Assembly (NCBI GenBank): GCA_021808665.1
Contig: JAKBBA010000017.1
Coordinates: 1-64,000, forward strand
Direction of reading: 5' to 3'
Length of the DNA: 64,000 nt
DNA from: Actinomycetes bacterium
GTDB lineage: Bacteria > Actinomycetota > Acidimicrobiia > Acidimicrobiales > Palsa-688
Part shown: positions 44,346 to 53,490 of the stretch, piece after piece
Position numbering within the stretch: the stretch's first letter is position 1
Layout of the letters: every line of letters begins with the position of its first letter
The notes under the pieces: model-generated
What the model saw: only the letters and a program-made list of their open reading frames with translations
Told to the model about the DNA's origin: nothing
Databases searched by the model: none
Translations under genes and position numbers: made by a program

Positions 44346-46016
44346 ATGTGGGTGATGGGGGATCTCCTCGACGACTACAGCCCCGCCCGTGCGTACGGCC
44401 GAAGTGCCTGGGACGAGATGTTCGAGGAGCGCGGCTCGCCGCGACCGGGTGCGAGAGCGCTGTGTGACATCCTTCAGTCCCTTTCCGGCGTCGAACTGGA
44501 GGCGCGTGCCTCGGCCAGGGACCGGATGTTCCGCGACCGGGGCATCACTTTCCAACTGTCAGGAGAGGAGCGGCCGTTCCCCCTCGACCTGATCCCCCGT
44601 CTGATCGTCGAGGAGGAGTGGCAGGAGCTCGAACGGGGCATCGTCCAGCGGGTCAAAGCCCTAGAGGCGCTCCTCGCCGACGTGTACGGCGCGGGACGCA
44701 TCTTCGCTGATGGGGTAATCCCTCGGCGCTTGGTAACGTCCTCGGAGCACTTTCACAGGGCCGCGTGGGGAATAGAACCCCCGAACGGGGTCCGGGTGCA
44801 CGTCGCCGGCATCGACGTCGTCCGAGGCGGCGACGGGAATTTCTACGTTCTCGAAGACAACTTGCGTTGCCCGTCGGGGGTATCCTATGTGATCGAGAAC
44901 CGCCGGATGATGGCGCGTATCTTCCCGGAGCTTTTCGCGAGCCATCGGGTTACAGCAGTCGATGGCTACCCGGCGAAGCTCCTCGAGGCTCTCAGGGCGG
45001 CCGCTCCGTTGGGGGTGGCTGATCCAACCGTCGTGGTGATGACCCCTGGGGTGTACAACTCCGCTTTCTTCGAGCACTCCTTCCTGGCCCGCCAGATGGG
45101 CGTCGAGCTCGTCGAAGGCCGCGATCTGCTCTGCCACTCCGGGCGCGTGTACATGAGAACCTCCGACGGCGAACGCGAGGTGCACGTCATCTACAGACGA
45201 GTCGACGACGAGTACCTCGACCCGCTCCAGTTTAGGAGCGACTCCCTGGTCGGCTGCCCGGGGCTGATCAACGTAGCCCGCTCTGGCAACGTGACCCTGG
45301 CCAACGCTGTCGGCAACGGGGTCGCTGACGACAAGCTCACCTACACATATTTGCCGGACGCTATCCGCTACTACCTGGGCGAAGAGCCGATCCTGCGGAA
45401 CGTGTCCACCCACCGTCTCGAAGACCCCGAGCAACTGGCGCACGCTCTCGAACGCATCGATCAGCTGGTTTTCAAGCCGGTATCAGGCTCCGGTGGATAC
45501 GGGATCGTGATAGGCCCAGACGCTACCGACGAACAGCTTGCGTCGCTGAAACAAGACCTGACTCTCAACCCGAGAGGGTGGATCGCCCAGGAGCTGGTGG
45601 CCCTGTCGACCGCGCCCACTTGGGTGGACAATCGGATCGCGCCGCGCCATCTCGATCTGCGCCCTTTTGCTATCAACGACGGCAACGACATCTGGGTGCT
45701 CCCCGGCGGGCTCACCAGGGTGGCACTGCCCGAGGGGGGGCTCGTCGTGAACTCGAGCCAGGGCGGTGGTTCCAAAGATACGTGGGTGATCGCCACACAG
45801 GGCCGGCGGAGAGCGAAGGCCGCAATTCGCCGACCCGAACAATCGGCGGCGTCCAACGATCGCCCGTCCGGAGGCTCCCAGCAATGGTCGTCCGGATCCC
45901 CCTTCGGCGCGTTCGACCCCGAGCCGGGTCCGAGCTGGGAAGATCCCGACCGCCTGCGTCAACAGGAGCGCCAACAGCAGCAAAGTGGACACGGACAGAG
46001 TCCCCTGGGATGTTGA
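44346..46016 (+). CDS. Circularly permuted type 2 ATP-grasp protein
   Basis: A 556-residue member of the CP-ATPgrasp (DUF404/DUF407) family, predicted to ligate amino acids or peptides through acyl phosphate. Segments seen: SRDRGITFQL-like MFRDRGITFQL near residue 60, VLEDNLRCPSGVSYVIENR, MTPGVYNSAFFEHSFLARQMG, VFKPVSGSGGYGIVIG, LDLRPFAINDG and LPGGLTRVAL. The last 80 residues are low-complexity (Arg/Gln/Ser/Pro). It starts a three-gene operon with alpha-E and transglutaminase proteins, an arrangement conserved in M. tuberculosis (from memory Rv2411c-Rv2409c). An ATG three codons later is also possible. Confidence 0.9.
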   Translation: MWVMGDLLDDYSPARAYGRSAWDEMFEERGSPRPGARALCDILQSLSGVELEARASARDRMFRDRGITFQLSGEERPFPLDLIPRLIVEEEWQELERGIVQRVKALEALLADVYGAGRIFADGVIPRRLVTSSEHFHRAAWGIEPPNGVRVHVAGIDVVRGGDGNFYVLEDNLRCPSGVSYVIENRRMMARIFPELFASHRVTAVDGYPAKLLEALRAAAPLGVADPTVVVMTPGVYNSAFFEHSFLARQMGVELVEGRDLLCHSGRVYMRTSDGEREVHVIYRRVDDEYLDPLQFRSDSLVGCPGLINVARSGNVTLANAVGNGVADDKLTYTYLPDAIRYYLGEEPILRNVSTHRLEDPEQLAHALERIDQLVFKPVSGSGGYGIVIGPDATDEQLASLKQDLTLNPRGWIAQELVALSTAPTWVDNRIAPRHLDLRPFAINDGNDIWVLPGGLTRVALPEGGLVVNSSQGGGSKDTWVIATQGRRRAKAAIRRPEQSAASNDRPSGGSQQWSSGSPFGAFDPEPGPSWEDPDRLRQQERQQQQSGHGQSPLGC

Positions 46017-46972
46017 GCCGAATAGCCGAAAGTCTGTTCTGGATCGGCCGCTACGTCGAAAGGGCCGAAGACACCGCCCGAATTCTCGACGTCCATGTGC
46101 ATCACCTGCTCGAGACCCAAGTCGAAAGCGAAGCAGAGCTGTGCGCGAGGCTTCTGGCCGTGATGGGGGTAAAGGCGCTTGATGTCGATCCGGACCAACT
46201 CACGTCGCAACGAGTCGTCGACAGGCTAGCTTTCGACCTGAGCAACCCAAGCTCGATTGTATCGTCACTAGTAGCGGCGAGAGCGAACGGCAGGGGCGTG
46301 AGCGAGGCGATCAGCTCGGAGCTTTGGGAAGCCCTCAACATAACCTACAACACCATCTTCACCGAGGGCTCTCCCAGCATGACGTTCAGCGCGTACAGCT
46401 TCTTCCGCTTCGTCCGGGAAAGGGCTGCCGTCATCTCAGGTTTGATCGACTCGACCATGTCAAGGGATGACGCCTGGCGGTTCATGGTGGTCGGACGCAG
46501 CCTGGAGCGTGTAGACATGCTCGCCAGACTGCTGGCTGCAGCCACGTCAGGTCCCGAGCCGGACTGGGTCGTGCTACTGCGGTCCTTCTCAGCCCACGAG
46601 GCGTTCCTGCGAACCTACCGCCGTGAGCCCGAAGGAGCTCTCGCGGCGCAGTTCCTGCTGCTCGATCGACTGTTCCCGCGCTCCGCGTTCTTCTCGTTGC
46701 GGGCCGCAGAGGACTGCCTAGCAGAGCTTGACCCGATCTCAGGAAGGTTGGGTCCGAGCGACGAGGGACGCAGAGTCCTCGGCAGGCTCCGCACGACTCT
46801 TGAGTTCATCCAGGTGTCCGAGCTCATGCGTGAGCTCGGCGGCTTGCTACCGGACCTTCAGCGCCAGTGCGCGGCAGCCTCGATGGCTATCGCGTCGCGC
46901 TACTTCCGCAAGACGAACGTGGTCGAGTGGACCATGGAGAGGGAGGGCGTCGAAGGGGTTACGACCCGGTGA
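46010..46972 (+). CDS. Alpha-E domain protein (DUF403)
   Basis: A 320-residue helical protein beginning MLSRIAESLFWIGRYVERAEDTA, the family signature. Several ExxR-type helices follow (RFVRERAAVISGLIDSTMSRD, GRSLERVDMLARLL). The biochemical role is unknown; it nearly always accompanies the ATP-grasp and transglutaminase partners and may form a complex with them. The ATG overlaps the ATP-grasp gene end by seven bases. The much longer open frame upstream lies inside the preceding gene and is rejected. Confidence 0.9.
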   Translation: MLSRIAESLFWIGRYVERAEDTARILDVHVHHLLETQVESEAELCARLLAVMGVKALDVDPDQLTSQRVVDRLAFDLSNPSSIVSSLVAARANGRGVSEAISSELWEALNITYNTIFTEGSPSMTFSAYSFFRFVRERAAVISGLIDSTMSRDDAWRFMVVGRSLERVDMLARLLAAATSGPEPDWVVLLRSFSAHEAFLRTYRREPEGALAAQFLLLDRLFPRSAFFSLRAAEDCLAELDPISGRLGPSDEGRRVLGRLRTTLEFIQVSELMRELGGLLPDLQRQCAAASMAIASRYFRKTNVVEWTMEREGVEGVTTR

Positions 46973-47814
46973 CACCCAGACGCCTTCGCATCGACCACGT
47001 CAGCCGTTACAGCTACAGCGGTGTCGTGCAGTCATCGTACAACGAGGTGCGACTGACGCCACTAAGCACCCCTTTCCAGCAGTTGTTAGAACTGCGGGTC
47101 TACGTCACCCCACAGGTTCCGCTTTACAGCTACATCGACTACTGGGGCACGCAGGTCCACGCCTTCGACATCCACTCCCCCCACGACACCCTGACGGTGG
47201 CTGCGAGCTCCGTGGTGGAGATCTCCGAGATTGGCGCTTCTGACCCCTCGGTGACGTGGGCCGGTCTGGCCAGCGACGAAGTAGCCGACGGTCTCGGCGA
47301 GTTCCTCGAGTACACGAGCTATGTCCCAATGGATGGGCGGATCGCAGGGATAGCTTCGACCCTTGCCCAGGCATGCTCACCACGCGAGGCTGCGAACGCC
47401 GCTCTCGGCTGGGTAGGCGCCGAGTTGACATACCAGGCTGGGACTACGGGAGTTCACACGTCAGGCGTCGAGGCGTGGGAAGGCGGCGTCGGTGTATGCC
47501 AGGACTTCGCCCATCTGTCGCTTTGCCTCCTGCGCGCCATGCGTATCCCCGCTAGATATTGCTCCGGCTACGTCTATCCCGACAATGCGGTCGCTGTTGG
47601 AGCGGAAGTTCCCGCCGAAAGCCACGCCTGGGTGGAGTACTGGGTTGGGGACTGGGTGGCGGTGGACCCGACGGCGGGAGCTCCAGTCGGCAATCGGCAC
47701 GTCCTGGTAGCAAGAGGACGCGACTACTCCGACGTGGCCCCCGTCAAGGGAATTTTCAACGGCGGACCGACCTCGGGCATGCAGGTCGAAGTAAAGCTGA
47801 CCCCCTTGGCGTGA
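46969..47814 (+). CDS. Transglutaminase-like cysteine protease/transferase
   Basis: A 281-residue protein with the N-terminal beta domain typical of this group (RIDHVSRYSYSGVVQSSYNEVRLTP) and a transglutaminase core. The likely triad is Cys in GGVGVCQDFAHL, His in ESHAWVEYWV and Asp in AVDPTAG. No signal peptide is visible, so it probably acts in the cytosol on the product of the ATP-grasp partner, either as a peptidase or as a transferase. GTG start overlapping the alpha-E stop as GTGA. Confidence 0.9.
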   Translation: MTPRRLRIDHVSRYSYSGVVQSSYNEVRLTPLSTPFQQLLELRVYVTPQVPLYSYIDYWGTQVHAFDIHSPHDTLTVAASSVVEISEIGASDPSVTWAGLASDEVADGLGEFLEYTSYVPMDGRIAGIASTLAQACSPREAANAALGWVGAELTYQAGTTGVHTSGVEAWEGGVGVCQDFAHLSLCLLRAMRIPARYCSGYVYPDNAVAVGAEVPAESHAWVEYWVGDWVAVDPTAGAPVGNRHVLVARGRDYSDVAPVKGIFNGGPTSGMQVEVKLTPLA

Positions 47815-47831
47815 CCACCCCTGTCCTCGGC

Positions 47832-47861
47832 GGCGAGCCCCCGCCAGCCAGCGGGGTCGCC
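47832..47861. terminator. Hairpin between convergent transglutaminase and acyl-CoA synthetase genes
   Basis: GGCGA-GC-CCCCGC pairs with GCGGGG-TCGCC around loop CAGCCA (11 bp with a 2-base bulge). It sits 17 bases after the transglutaminase stop and 11 before the acyl-CoA synthetase stop. No T tract on either strand. Confidence 0.5.
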
Positions 47862-47872
47862 AAGGTGGGCTT

Positions 47873-49498
47873 CTACCCCGCCTGTTCGACTACGAGCTCG
47901 CCGGTCGACTCTTTGGCTCTCAGCACTTTCTTATCGAACTTGCCTACAGAGGTCTTGGGAACTGCGTCGACGAACGTCCAACGCTCGGGTATCCACCATT
48001 TCGCAACCCGACCTTCGAGCCATGTCCGCAGGTCTGCGGCGCCCAGAGAGCTACCGTCGTTTCTGACAACCACCGCCAAGGGTCTCTCCCCCCACTTGTC
48101 GTCTGGGACTCCGACAACCGCAGCCTCTGCCACCTCCGGGTGTCCCATCAAGACGTTCTCCAGCTCCACTGAGGATATCCATTCTCCGCCGGATTTGATG
48201 ACATCTTTGAGGCGGTCTGATATCGACAGAAATCCGTGGTCGTCGATGCTTCCTATATCTCCGGTGCGCAGCCAGCCGTCGTGGAACTTCTCCGGGGCGG
48301 GATCCCTGTAATAGGAGCCGGTTATCCACGGCCCTCGTACTTCCACCTCCCCGGTCGTCTGTCCATCCCAGGGAGCTTCGGAGCCGTCGTCTTTTATGAT
48401 GCGCATTTCCACTCCAGGAATTACTCGTCCGGTGCGCAGTCGCCACCCGCGGTCCCACCGGTCGGCTTCGCCGGGCGGTTCGCTCACTGCGCAGACCGGG
48501 CTCGTCTCGGTCATCCCCCAACCCTGCAGCATCCTTATACCCAGCTTGTCGAAACCGTCCACGAGGCTGCCAGGAAGCGCTGATCCTCCTGACACGAGCC
48601 CTCGCAGGCTCGACAGGTCATGGCCAGGGTTGGCCTCGACGTAGCGCAGGACTTCGTTCCAGATGGTCGGCACTCCTGCCGAGACCGTCGCTTTGGTCAT
48701 CTCGAACAGCTTCACAAGGGGCTCCCCCTGCAAGAAACGCCCGGGCATCACCAGGTCGGAGCCGCACATCCACGCTACGTACGGCCAACCCCAGGCGTTC
48801 ACGTGGAACATCGGGACGATGACCACCGCCCGGTCCCGCTCGCCGATGGTTAGGCTCGAAGCGTTGTTGTAAGCGAAAGCGTGCAGGAACGTAGAACGGT
48901 GGCTATACACGACGCCCTTCGGGTCGCCTGTAGTACCGCTCGTGTAGCACATAGCAGCAGCCGACCTCTCGTCGACGTCGGGCCAGTCAGCGCCGGTTGC
49001 CTCGGCGGCGAGGAGATCCTCGTAGCGCACGACCGATCCGAGCGCGCCGAGGGCCTGATCGTCGACGGGTCCGTCGTCGACGAGGACGTAGTGCTCGACC
49101 GTCCGCAGCTGCGCCGACACTGCCGCCAAAGCTCCGACCACGCTCGAGTTGACCAGTATCACCTTGTCCCCCGCCTGGTTGACTACGTGGACCAGCTGCT
49201 CGGGGAACAACCTCAAGTTGAGGGTGTGCATGACAGCACCCATGCACGGAACTGCAAAATAGGCTTCGAGATGCTCCTGGTTGTTCCACATAAACGTACC
49301 AACAACGTCACCAGTTCCCACCCCGAGCCGGCTCAGGGCGCCAGCGAGGCGCTCCGCCCTCGCCGCTATCTCGGCGAAGGTCGCCTCGGAGGTGGATGTC
49401 CCGTCGAAAGTCAGCACCTTGGAACGTCTGTGCACCCTCGCCCCATGCCGGAAAAGCGATGTGATCGTCAGAGGCACGTCCTGCATGGTCGAAAGCAC
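47873..49498 (-). CDS. Long-chain acyl-CoA synthetase (AMP-forming)
   Basis: A 541-residue adenylate-forming ligase activating fatty acids to acyl-CoA. Motifs: CYTSGTTGDPKGVVYSHRS (P-loop), GWGMTETSPVCA, LRTGDIGSIDDHGFLSI, DRLKDVIKSGGEWIS and the C-terminal catalytic lysine in KTSVGKFDKKVL. The family N-terminus LSTMQDVPLTITSLF follows a GTG at 49498, with GAGGAGG about ten bases upstream; ATG at 49486 and 49573 are alternatives. The substrate chain length is not determined. Confidence 0.92.
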   Translation of the reverse strand: MLSTMQDVPLTITSLFRHGARVHRRSKVLTFDGTSTSEATFAEIAARAERLAGALSRLGVGTGDVVGTFMWNNQEHLEAYFAVPCMGAVMHTLNLRLFPEQLVHVVNQAGDKVILVNSSVVGALAAVSAQLRTVEHYVLVDDGPVDDQALGALGSVVRYEDLLAAEATGADWPDVDERSAAAMCYTSGTTGDPKGVVYSHRSTFLHAFAYNNASSLTIGERDRAVVIVPMFHVNAWGWPYVAWMCGSDLVMPGRFLQGEPLVKLFEMTKATVSAGVPTIWNEVLRYVEANPGHDLSSLRGLVSGGSALPGSLVDGFDKLGIRMLQGWGMTETSPVCAVSEPPGEADRWDRGWRLRTGRVIPGVEMRIIKDDGSEAPWDGQTTGEVEVRGPWITGSYYRDPAPEKFHDGWLRTGDIGSIDDHGFLSISDRLKDVIKSGGEWISSVELENVLMGHPEVAEAAVVGVPDDKWGERPLAVVVRNDGSSLGAADLRTWLEGRVAKWWIPERWTFVDAVPKTSVGKFDKKVLRAKESTGELVVEQAG

Positions 49499-49635
49499 AG
49501 CCTCGAATCCTCCTCGATGAAAAGGGACCGCACCGGTGTGATCCACGTCACCGGCATCTAGAACACAACTCATCGTCTCACATTCGTCCCGGTCGGGCCA
49601 AGACCGCCATCGGTCCCAGCAACGCTAGGCGTCCT

Positions 49636-49686
49636 AGACGGGGTTGTCAGTTCCAGACGGGGTTGTCAGTTCCAGACGGGGTTGTC
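49636..49686. repeat. 19-bp tandem repeat, 2.7 copies, at the 3' end of the YqgE gene
   Basis: The unit AGACGGGGTTGTCAGTTCC occurs at 49636-49654 and 49655-49673 exactly, and its first 13 bases again at 49674-49686. On the minus strand the partial copy is the last codons of the YqgE gene (DNPVW) and the full copies follow its TGA, so the gene's 3' end has been duplicated into the untranslated region. Confidence 0.9.
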
Positions 49687-50355
49687 GGGGTAAAAGGCGA
49701 TTAGGCGCAGCGGCTCGGGTTGACGAAGCAGCACCCGCTTCCACAAGGTATCCGGCGCAGGGCTGAAAGCGTCGTCGGGAGCAGCGTCCAGCACCCACCA
49801 GGCGCCGGATTCGATCTCCCCTTCCAGCTGCCCCGCCGCCCATCCGGCGTAGCCGGCGAAGACCCTGAGAGCCCGGATGCGCCCCGCGAACGAGTCGGGG
49901 TCCCCCTCCAAGTCAAGTGTCCCGAGGTCCCCGTCGAACTGCTTCCAAGCACCGAGGGCACCGCTATCGCTTCCAGCGGTCGGCTGAGACCCTGGTATGG
50001 CCCGGCCGATACCCGGTGTCTCAGTAGGGTCAGAGCTGGGGTCCTGAGAGCTCGGCCAGGTCGGCGTCGCCGGATGGCCCCGTCCGGCCAAGCTCGACCG
50101 GGCAAGGCAGATGACCGCCTGGTGGGCAACCGGACCCCCGAGGAAAAGTACGGCAGGCTCGTTGGCGAAGTGCGCCCATTGTGGCAGCGGGGTGCTGACC
50201 GCCATGTCGCTGGGCCGGTTCAGGACCAATCCCAGGGCGCCTTCGATGCCGTAAGCGACGAGCATCACCACGCTACGGTCGAAGTTCGGGTCCGTCAGTT
50301 TCGGGTTCGCGACCAGCAGTCTCCCCGCCTTTAGAAGATGCTTGCCTGCTCCCAC
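49666..50355 (-). CDS. YqgE/AlgH family protein
   Basis: About 229 residues, family DUF179, function poorly known. Conserved parts: GRLLVANPKLTDPNFDRSVV, GLVLNRPSD, LFLGGPVAHQAV and VFAGYAGWAAGQLEGEI followed by WWVLDA. An insertion of about 45 Ser/Pro/Gly-rich residues (from GHPATPTW to SDSGALGAW) interrupts the domain and is probably a disordered loop. Start uncertain: GTG at 50355 gives the family N-terminus, while the frame is open to 50409. The 3' end carries a tandem repeat. Confidence 0.85.
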   Translation of the reverse strand: MGAGKHLLKAGRLLVANPKLTDPNFDRSVVMLVAYGIEGALGLVLNRPSDMAVSTPLPQWAHFANEPAVLFLGGPVAHQAVICLARSSLAGRGHPATPTWPSSQDPSSDPTETPGIGRAIPGSQPTAGSDSGALGAWKQFDGDLGTLDLEGDPDSFAGRIRALRVFAGYAGWAAGQLEGEIESGAWWVLDAAPDDAFSPAPDTLWKRVLLRQPEPLRLIAFYPDNPVWN

Positions 50356-50429
50356 CTCGATATTCTGCCACGCGTAAAAGCTTCGAAGAGTCGTCCGTCC
50401 ACTACGCACGCAACGGCTAGCCTTGGGCC

Positions 50430-51473
50430 ATGCGCGCTGTGACCGTCGTCCCTTTGCAGGCCGGCTCGGTCGACCTGACCGAACTTCCCGAACCGCCCGA
50501 TTCAGACGGGCCCGTGCTGGTCAAGACCAGGGCGGTCGGAGTGTGCGGAACGGACCTGGAGATAATCTCGGGCGATTACGGTTGGGCTCCTGAAGGCGAG
50601 GAGCGCCTAGCGATCGGCCACGAGTCCCTTGGCGAGGTCCTAGAAGCCCCCGAAGACTCCGGGCTCGCCGCCGGTGACCTGGTCGTCGCTATCGTCAGGC
50701 GTCCGGACCCGGTCCCGTGCCACAACTGCTCCGTGGGTGAATGGGACATGTGCCGCAACGGTCAGTACACCGAATGGGGCATAAAGCAGCATCACGGCTA
50801 CGCCAGGGAGCGTTACCGCATCACCGAGGATTTCGTGGTGAAAGTGGACCAGGGGTTGGGCAATCTCGGCGTCCTCCTCGAACCGACCACGGTCGTGGCG
50901 AAGGCCTGGGATCATATCGAGCGAATCGGTCAGCGTGCCGCTTGGAAGCCCAAGACGGTTCTTGTCACCGGCGCCGGCCCGATAGGTCTGCTCGCCGCTC
51001 TCCTCGCCGTGCAGCGGGGTTTGGAGGTCCACGTCCTCGACCAGGTTACCGACGGGCTAAAGCCGGACCTGGTCCACGCTCTTGGCGCCACCTACCACCA
51101 CGGCAGCGTTGCCGACACGAAGGTGGTACCTGACGTGGCTATCGAATGCACCGGCGTCGGCCAGTTGATCTTCGACGTCATGGACGCCGCCGGAGCGAAC
51201 GGCGTCGTGTGCCTGACCGGTGTCTCCTCAGGTGGACGGGACCTTTCGGTCGACGTCGGCATGCTGAACCGTCGGATGGTACTCGAAAACGACGTGGTTT
51301 TCGGATCGGTGAACGCCAACCGCCGCCACTACGAGGCCGGAGCCCAAGCCCTCGCCGACGCCGACAAAGACTGGCTGGCGAAAATGATCACCAGGTCTCC
51401 CGGCCTGGACAGCTGGAAGGACGCCTACACCCGCCAGCCAGGGGATGTCAAGGTAACCCTGGAGTTCGCTTAG
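50430..51473 (+). CDS. Glucose 1-dehydrogenase-like zinc alcohol dehydrogenase
   Basis: A 347-residue medium-chain dehydrogenase of the archaeal-type glucose dehydrogenase group. Catalytic zinc ligands are in VGVCGTDLEI and IGHESLGEV. The structural-zinc segment is PCHNCSVGEWDMC, followed by GIKQHHGYARE. The nucleotide site is VLVTGAGPIGLLAALLA with VHVLDQVTDGLKPDLV. The C-terminal part (NRRHYEAGAQALADA) is that of Glu_dehyd_C. Other aldoses are possible substrates. It is monocistronic and divergent from YqgE (74 bases between starts). Confidence 0.85.
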   Translation: MRAVTVVPLQAGSVDLTELPEPPDSDGPVLVKTRAVGVCGTDLEIISGDYGWAPEGEERLAIGHESLGEVLEAPEDSGLAAGDLVVAIVRRPDPVPCHNCSVGEWDMCRNGQYTEWGIKQHHGYARERYRITEDFVVKVDQGLGNLGVLLEPTTVVAKAWDHIERIGQRAAWKPKTVLVTGAGPIGLLAALLAVQRGLEVHVLDQVTDGLKPDLVHALGATYHHGSVADTKVVPDVAIECTGVGQLIFDVMDAAGANGVVCLTGVSSGGRDLSVDVGMLNRRMVLENDVVFGSVNANRRHYEAGAQALADADKDWLAKMITRSPGLDSWKDAYTRQPGDVKVTLEFA

Positions 51474-51520
51474 TCCGCTGCTCGGGGCGAGTTGCCCCTG
51501 CTAACCAGGCCAGTGCTGTC

Positions 51521-52303
51521 CTATCCCAAGGCCGTCCGGAAAGCCTTGACGGTGTCGGCGACCTCCGCCGGCCCTGCTCCGGCAAGGACCATTCGCATCA
51601 AAGCCGACGCGACCACAGCCCCGTCGGCGTGGGCTGCAGCAGTCGCTGCCTGTTCGGGGGTCGAAACTCCAAAGCCCATGACCACCGGGAGGTCGGTGAC
51701 AGCTTTGAGACGCTTCGCCAGGACCTCCGCCGATGTCGAAAGACGGGCCCGCTCCCCCGTCACGCCCATAACGTTCACCCCGTAGACGAAACCGTGCGAC
51801 CGTCGACAGATCTCGACCAGGCGGTCGTCGGAACTTACCGGCGCTGCCAGCAGGACAGTCTCTACTCCACTATCGCCGGCGTCAGCTTCCCATCCCGTTG
51901 ACTCTTCGAGCGGTATGTCGGCCACGATCGCTCCGCGCACTCCGGAAGCAGCCAACTGGCGGGCGAATCGGAGGTGGCCAGCCCGAGCCACCAAGTTGTA
52001 GTAGGTCATCGCCACAAGGGGAACATCGACTTGCGCACCGGCGACGTCGTCGAGGATAGAAGCCGGGGTGGCACCCCTTGCAAGCGCCGCACCCGAAGCT
52101 TGCTGAATGGTCGGGCCGTCCATAACCGGGTCCGAGAAAGGGATTCCTATCTCCACTGCGTCCGCTCCGGCGTCCGCCATGGCCTCTACGTAACGCACCC
52201 ACTCCGCCACAAGACCGCCGGTCATGTAGGTGACGAGGATCTTCTTGCCAGCCTCGCGGACGGCGCGCAAGTGCGGCTCGACCGCCAAGCCAGGCGCTGT
52301 CAC
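51521..52303 (-). CDS. trpA: Tryptophan synthase alpha chain
   Basis: A 260-residue TIM barrel that cleaves indole-3-glycerol phosphate and channels indole to Trp[16 protein letters not shown] contains the catalytic Glu and Asp; [13 protein letters not shown] and [10 protein letters not shown] form the phosphate site. GTG start overlaps the trpB stop as GTGA. Last gene of the his-trp run. Confidence 0.97.
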   Translation of the reverse strand: MTAPGLAVEPHLRAVREAGKKILVTYMTGGLVAEWVRYVEAMADAGADAVEIGIPFSDPVMDGPTIQQASGAALARGATPASILDDVAGAQVDVPLVAMTYYNLVARAGHLRFARQLAASGVRGAIVADIPLEESTGWEADAGDSGVETVLLAAPVSSDDRLVEICRRSHGFVYGVNVMGVTGERARLSTSAEVLAKRLKAVTDLPVVMGFGVSTPEQAATAAAHADGAVVASALMRMVLAGAGPAEVADTVKAFRTALG

Positions 52304-53490
52304 AGCAAGCCTTCCTGGAGGAGGCCCATCACGGTTTCGGCATCTTTGTCACCACGTCCGGATAGGGTCATCATCACTGTGGAGCCGGCCGGCACTACCC
52401 CGTCGCGCGTCGCTCGCACGAGCCACGCCAGAGCGTGCGCCGGTTCCAAAGCAGGGATGATTCCCTCCGTTCGCGCTAGGAGCTTCAAGGCGTCAAGCAC
52501 TTCGTCGTCGGACGCAGAGTGGTACTCTGCCCGACCGGCGTCCGCCAGCCACGCGTGCTCCGGCCCGATACCCGGATAGTCCAAGCCGGCTGAGATCGAC
52601 TCCGCCTCTAGGATCTGGCCCCACTCGTCTTGAAGAAGATACGAGCGCATACCGTGCAACACCCCAGGTATGCCCCGACCCACCGCAGATCCTCCTGCGG
52701 CTTCGACCCCGACCAGGCGCGCCCGGGTGGAAACGAAGCCGGCGAAAGTACCAGCAGCGTTGGACCCCCCGCCTACGCAGGCGACGACGAAATCCGGGTC
52801 GTCGCCGCCGAGCACTTTGCGGCACTGCTCGCGTGCCTCGTTGCCGATCACGCTTTGGAACTCCCGGACCATCCACGGGTACGGGTGAGGTCCCATCACA
52901 GATCCCAGGCAGTAGTGGGTGTCCTCGACGGTAGCCACCCAGTCCCTCATGGCTTCATTCACAGCGTCTTTCAACGTGCGGCTGCCTGATCGAACGGGTT
53001 CGACCCGAGCCCCGAGCAGTTTCATGCGGAACACGTTCAGAGCCTGACGTTCGGTGTCGACCTCACCCATGTAGACCACGCATTCCAGGCCGAACAGTGC
53101 CGCCGCCGTCGCTGTAGCGACACCGTGCTGGCCGGCTCCGGTCTCGGCGACCATCCTCTTCTTACCCATGGCCAACGTCAGCAGCCCTTGGCCCAAGACG
53201 TTGTTGATCTTGTGAGAGCCGGTATGGGTCAGATCCTCGCGTTTCAGTAACACGTCCACGCCGAGCGCCTCGGATAAGCGTTCAGCTCGTGTCAAAGGCG
53301 TCGGCCGGCCGGCATAGTCCCTTAGAAGGGCGTCCAGTCGCCCGCGAAAGGTCGAATCCTGCCAGGCCGAGCGGAAGAACCGTTCCACCTCGGCGCACGC
53401 TGGCACCAGGGACTCGGGTACGTACATCCCGCCGAACTCGCCGAAACGGCCGGTCGGGCCTGGATCGGCCATCTTCAGATCTGAGCTCAT
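52300..53490 (-). CDS. trpB: Tryptophan synthase beta chain
   Basis: A 396-residue PLP enzyme joining indole to serine. [13 protein letters not shown] at the N-terminus, PLD lysine in [26 protein letters not shown], the glycine-rich phosphate loop [12 protein letters not shown] and TLSGRGDKD at the end. The ATG at 53490 overlaps the trpF stop as ATGA, which decides between it and an ATG five codons earlier. Confidence 0.97.
   Translation of the reverse strand: MSSDLKMADPGPTGRFGEFGGMYVPESLVPACAEVERFFRSAWQDSTFRGRLDALLRDYAGRPTPLTRAERLSEALGVDVLLKREDLTHTGSHKINNVLGQGLLTLAMGKKRMVAETGAGQHGVATATAAALFGLECVVYMGEVDTERQALNVFRMKLLGARVEPVRSGSRTLKDAVNEAMRDWVATVEDTHYCLGSVMGPHPYPWMVREFQSVIGNEAREQCRKVLGGDDPDFVVACVGGGSNAAGTFAGFVSTRARLVGVEAAGGSAVGRGIPGVLHGMRSYLLQDEWGQILEAESISAGLDYPGIGPEHAWLADAGRAEYHSASDDEVLDALKLLARTEGIIPALEPAHALAWLVRATRDGVVPAGSTVMMTLSGRGDKDAETVMGLLQEGLL

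Noticed and set aside
51484..51500. Weak hairpin GGGGC-GAGTT-GCCCC between the glucose dehydrogenase gene and trpA
   Set aside because: Five base pairs only and no T tract; not better than chance in GC-rich sequence.
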